11,361 bases of DNA from Larix sibirica (Eukaryota > Streptophyta > Pinopsida > Pinales > Pinaceae), in contig NWUY0303926421.1 of NCBI GenBank assembly GCA_004151065.3, forward strand, positions 1 through 11,361, written 5' to 3'. The notes beneath the pieces are model-generated. The model did not search any database. It had not been told where the DNA came from and saw nothing but the letters and a program-made list of their open reading frames with translations. Shown piece by piece: positions 8,452 through 11,361 of this stretch. The first letter of the stretch is position 1, and every line of letters starts with the position of its first letter. Both the position numbers and the translations under genes were made by a program.

Positions 8452-9060
8452 ATTTAGAGAGGTACAATCTTTCCTTAGAAAAATAATATTTTTATGAAGA
8501 TTTATTTTGAATTTTACTGAAATCATCAAAGAGAATATTAACATGTTTAAAGAAGGAAATCTATGTTAAATGGACTGACTCATTCATATATTCACTCAAT
8601 CAAATTAAAAAGGATATTGGGGTAACTCTAGTATTAGTAAGTCCTGACTATACCAAGGAGATTCATGTTTTTCCTTTTGGTTCAAAGCATATCGTTGCTT
8701 CTATTTTGTCACAAAAGAATAAGGAAATATTTGAGAAACCAATTGTGTTTTGAAACAGATCCCTTAGGAATACATACTTTAAGTACAATATCATTGAAAA
8801 GAAAGCTTTTGCATTGGTTAAATCATTAAATATTTTTGTGAATATATTTTTCAATGAAAAATTAAGATTTTGTTTCACATTTAGTTGTTAAGGACATCCT
8901 TGGGAAGGAAGAGAGAAAAGGAAGAAGAGGAAAATGGATAGCCAAATCCCAAGAGTACTACCTCAAAATAAAACCAACAAAAATAATTAAGGGTCAAGGT
9001 TTGGCAAAGTTGATGGTATAGTTGAATTAATAAGCACTATTAATCAATGATCTAACTAAT
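8452..9060 (+). pseudogene. Ty3/gypsy pol remnant: RT thumb, RNase H and linker
   Basis: From 8452, frame 2 carries the RT end motif VQSFL and, after a TGA, RFILNFTEIIK. The reading then moves to frame 3 near 8541 (VKWTDS, then VSPDYTKEI), which is the RNase H start of gypsy elements, and continues to a TAA at 8889 with one TGA at 8751. The RNase H part has the expected SLRNTYFKYNIIEKKAFALV block. At about 8881 the similarity moves to frame 1 (VVKDILGKE, KWIAKSQEY, KGQGLAKLM), and stops follow at about 9021-9034. At least two frame changes and several stops exclude function. This part joins the integrase segment without a gap. Confidence 0.82.
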
Positions 9061-10375
9061 CCCTCTCATGAGGATTCATCACTCATGACACAAAAAGAGG
9101 TTAAGGGGATATTTTCGAGTTACCTTTGGTACAATGATATTGTTTATTATTTTTAAAATTTACATTGTCTTGAACATTTAAATAAATCCCAAGCTAGATC
9201 ACTTAAGCTCAAAGCTATTAAGTATTGCTTAATTGATGGAAACCTTTATTGGAAAGGTTCGATCAATGTTTATTAAATCATGTCATTGAAGAAGAAACTA
9301 CTGTTGTGATTAGTTAATTACATCACAGGATTTGTGTGGAACATTATGCATGGAAATATAGATCTCATAAAATATTGAGAGGTAGTTTCTATTGGCTAAC
9401 TTTATTTTCACAAGTGAGTAAGAGTGCAAGAGCTTTCTTCTAGTGTCCATTATTCATAGGAAAACAAAAGTTTGGTCCTTTACCTTTAAATCCAATAAGT
9501 GTGGAAGATCCTTTTTTTGCAAATTGATGGAAACCTTTATTTGAAAGGTTCGATCAGTGTTTATTAAATCATGTCATTGAAGAAGAAACTACTATTGTGA
9601 TTAATTAATTACATCACATGATTTGTTTGGAGCATTATGCATGGAAATATATATCCCATAAAATATTGAGAGGTAGTTTCTATTGGCCAACTTTATTTTC
9701 ACAAGTGAGTAAGAGTGCAAGAGCTTTCTTATAGTGTCAATTATTCATAGGAAAACAAAAGTTTGGTCCTTTACCTTTAAATCCAATAAGTGTGGAAGAT
9801 CCTTTTTTGGAATGGGGGTTGGAATTTATTGGGGAAATTCATCCTGCTTCTATTGGAGGACACACATGGATTCTAATAGCCAATGATGATTTTACTAAGT
9901 GGATTGAAGCATGATTATGGTCAGGAATGCTACAAATTCTCTTGTAATAAAGTTCTTGAAGGAAAATATCATAACCACGGTTTGTTGTCCATGAAATATC
10001 ATAACTAATAATGAAAAAGTGTTTAAATCTACGGAAATGATTGATTTTTAATTTTTGGTCATTACACTACGTAGTATCCATAGGGAAATGGTCTAGTAGA
10101 TTCCTCCAACAAGAAATTAATGATAGTAATTTAGAGAATGTTGATGGATAAGGAAAGATCATAGGACTCTTAGTTGAAGTATGATTTATGGGATGATAGT
10201 GTTAGTGCCAAAAGTTAACTAGTACCTCAATCTCCTTTTCAATTGGTGTATGGTGTTGATGTGTTCATTTAGGAGTTCCTATTATGAAGTTTCTTCAAGA
10301 AATTCAAGAAGAACCTAATGATATGCATAGATGGATCAATCAAAACATTCATGTGAAACAAAGAATAGAGTTAAG
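9061..10375 (+). pseudogene. Ty3/gypsy pol remnant: integrase
   Basis: Frame 1 carries the pre-integrase stretch (WYNDIVYYF, ARSLKLKAIKY, DGNLYWKGS). Near 9262 the frame changes to frame 3, with the zinc-finger part (HHRICVEHY, SFYWLTLFSQ), which is present twice because of the 291-bp duplication. Then comes the catalytic core (EWGLEFIGEIHP, DDFTKWIEA). Frame 2 resumes near 9920 (VRNATNSLVIKFLKEN, then ITNNEKVFKS), and frame 1 at 10081 (GNGLVDSSNKK). The SPFQLVYGVD block lies at about 10230-10260, and similarity ends near RINQ-like sequence at about 10330-10375. The positions of the catalytic D, D and E read E (9822), N (10007) and D (10099). Confidence 0.8.
9231..9808. repeat. 291-bp tandem direct duplication inside the integrase remnant
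   Basis: Copy A starts at 9231 (AATTGATGG) and copy B at 9522, with a constant offset of 291 bases. Alignment by eye to about 9808 shows roughly a dozen substitutions and a one-base difference in a T-run at the end, so about 96% identity. The flank of copy A joins correctly to the upstream pol sequence and the end of copy B to the downstream integrase core, so this is a tandem duplication and not two elements. The same TAA (9319-9321 and 9610-9612) and TAG occur in both copies. Confidence 0.93.
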
Positions 10376-10950
10376 TTAACACCAAATTATAGTTATATCT
10401 TGATGTTGTGTGTGATTTCTCACACACTTATGAAAAATGAACCTACCAAGTGGTTGATATTGTGTGTGATTTCTCACACACTTATGAAAAATGAACCTAC
10501 CAAGTGGTTGTGCAATCCTTGGTAGCATATTATAAATGGAAATAAAATAAAACTAAATTGAAATAAAGATCAACATCCTTAAACATCCATGAAAGTATAA
10601 ATCAGAGAAAAATCTATAAAAAGAGAGTGCATAATGTAGAAGAATGTTCTTTTATTTTTGATAACATAAATAATTTAATGCAATACACACCTTGGTATAG
10701 TTTGTAGAGGATAATGAGCCTCTTTAGTGACCCAAGGGAAGTTTCATTGATCTCCTTTGTAAACTCCAATATCCAGTTGAGTGTCCCATGCATATCCTCT
10801 TCTATGGTGAAAGTATAAAGTGGAATATGGGCCCTTTCTATTTATGATGATAATTAGAAAGCATAATAACATTGTTTGTGAGAGAATTGAAATTCATTAA
10901 ATGGTGATCCTCAGGGAATCTTTTATAGGCACAAGAGTGGTAAAAAATAA
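10376..10950. other. AT-rich non-coding stretch after the gypsy fragment
   Basis: Similarity to gypsy pol stops near 10375. The stretch contains the 54-bp tandem repeat described separately and otherwise AT-rich sequence with no motif or LTR boundary that I can recognise. Confidence 0.55.
10400..10510. repeat. 54-bp tandem repeat, two near-identical copies, each with a hairpin
   Basis: Copies at 10400-10453 and 10454-10507 differ at only one base (G10405 versus A10459), and a third copy starts but stops after a few bases. Each unit contains an 8-bp perfect stem, GTGTGTGA and TCACACAC, around a TTTC loop (10408-10427 and 10462-10481). The unit is a multiple of three, so a chance open frame runs through it, but that frame shows no family motif. 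The near-identity implies a recent duplication. Confidence 0.92.
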
Positions 10951-11250
10951 GGATCTAGATCCAATGTGGATGTTTTCTATTCCCTTGATTATTTAGTGGA
11001 GAGGTTAGGGTTATGGAAGTCAAATCCATTGTTGATTTCAACCATGTCAAGGTATGTTCCCACTTTTAGACACTACTTCCTTGGGGAGGTGAATATTGAC
11101 TTTTTGGGAGTATCTCGGGGATTTTTGGGAATATGTATGACCAGGTTCATCCCTCTCAAAGGAAAAGGTGTAACCTATAGATATGGTCAATTTCTAAGTT
11201 TGAGTTTCCACTTTCGGAATTTTGGTCACTTCCTCAAGTCATATGGATGA
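10951..11250 (+). other. Unrecognised open frame of about 100 codons, probably a transposon remnant
   Basis: The frame is open from just after a TAA at 10948 to a TGA at 11248. It lacks an upstream ATG: the earliest start-like codon is a GTG at 10966, and the first ATG is near 11044. The translation has a protein-like mix (LVERLGLWKSN, YVPTFRHYFLGEVN, MTRFIPLKGKG) and is less AT-rich than its surroundings. No domain is recognised. It could be part of a gag or other transposon ORF, an exon of a broken gene, or chance. No promoter is visible. Confidence 0.25.
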
Positions 11251-11361
11251 TGTGAGATGGGAAGTGGTGCTAATGTTATTTATTATGATGTACAATGGTG
11301 ACGAAACTGATGACAAGGTCGGTGAGAAAATTTTGGCTATTAACAGATTGCCCCTTGATGT

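Larger units (their letters stand above)
8450..10375 (+). mobile_element. Ty3/gypsy LTR-retrotransposon pol fragment, heavily decayed
   Basis: Translated in shifting frames, the stretch matches in order the end of a Ty3/gypsy reverse transcriptase, its RNase H, the linker, and the integrase zinc-finger, catalytic core and C-terminal core regions. No gag, protease, RT palm or LTR was recognised on either side, so this is an internal fragment. Several stops and frame changes make it non-functional, and a 291-bp internal tandem duplication is present. The orientation is the same as that of the LINE. The family is called from motif order, without a search. Confidence 0.85.

Noticed and set aside
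8663-8878. Minus-strand open frame of 71 codons
   Set aside because: It is the antisense shadow of the gypsy RNase H remnant, which has recognisable plus-strand motifs.
10331-10525. Plus-strand open frame of 64 codons containing an 18-residue internal repeat
   Set aside because: The repeat is the 54-bp DNA duplication, whose length happens to be a multiple of three. The frame overlaps the gypsy tail in a frame without pol similarity.

Overview
This is plant nuclear DNA made of transposable-element material. No host gene, RNA gene, CRISPR array or bacterial-type operon is supported. The evidence for a plant is a non-LTR retrotransposon of the plant L1 type (ORF1 with a DUF4283-like region plus a zinc knuckle; ORF2 with AP-endonuclease, reverse transcriptase, zf-RVT finger and a plant-type RNase H). 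It is followed by a decayed Ty3/gypsy pol, in a setting that becomes AT-rich downstream. Large genomes such as those of gymnosperms are full of this kind of sequence, but the window does not fix the species.

Layout. Positions 1-6409 hold a nearly full-length LINE on the + strand. ORF1 (38-1990) is fully open, and its frame stays open upstream to the window edge, so the element's 5' end lies outside. ORF2 (1987-6309) starts inside the ORF1 stop codon (ATGA overlap). It keeps one reading frame for about 4.3 kb with no visible frameshift, but nine in-frame stops interrupt it (eight TAG, one TGA, no TAA). Where the ancestral residue can be judged (Gln or Trp), the TAGs fit C-to-T decay at CAG/CTG sites, as expected for a CHG-methylated, silenced plant transposon. 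All catalytic residues I could locate in the endonuclease, RT and RNase H remain. A short 3' UTR with AATAAA and a run of eight A closes the element.

Positions 6410-8450 are AT-rich sequence with no recognisable gene. They contain several short tandem repeats, a (CT)9 microsatellite and a 12-bp perfect inverted repeat.

Positions about 8450-10375 are a badly decayed Ty3/gypsy pol fragment: end of RT, RNase H, linker, and integrase. It has many stops and frame changes and no LTRs in view. A 291-bp block covering the integrase zinc-finger region is tandemly duplicated, and both copies carry the same stops and frame change, so the duplication happened after the element died. All three integrase catalytic acidic positions appear substituted.

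Positions 10376-11361 hold a 54-bp tandem repeat whose units each carry a hairpin, AT-rich filler, and an unrecognised open frame of about 100 codons (10951-11250).

Functionally, the LINE proteins would normally act together: ORF1p binds the RNA, and ORF2p nicks the target and reverse-transcribes. This copy could at most make ORF1 protein. I saw no new biological system; the noteworthy signals are the decay pattern, the intact ORF1, the ATGA junction and the post-mortem duplication.
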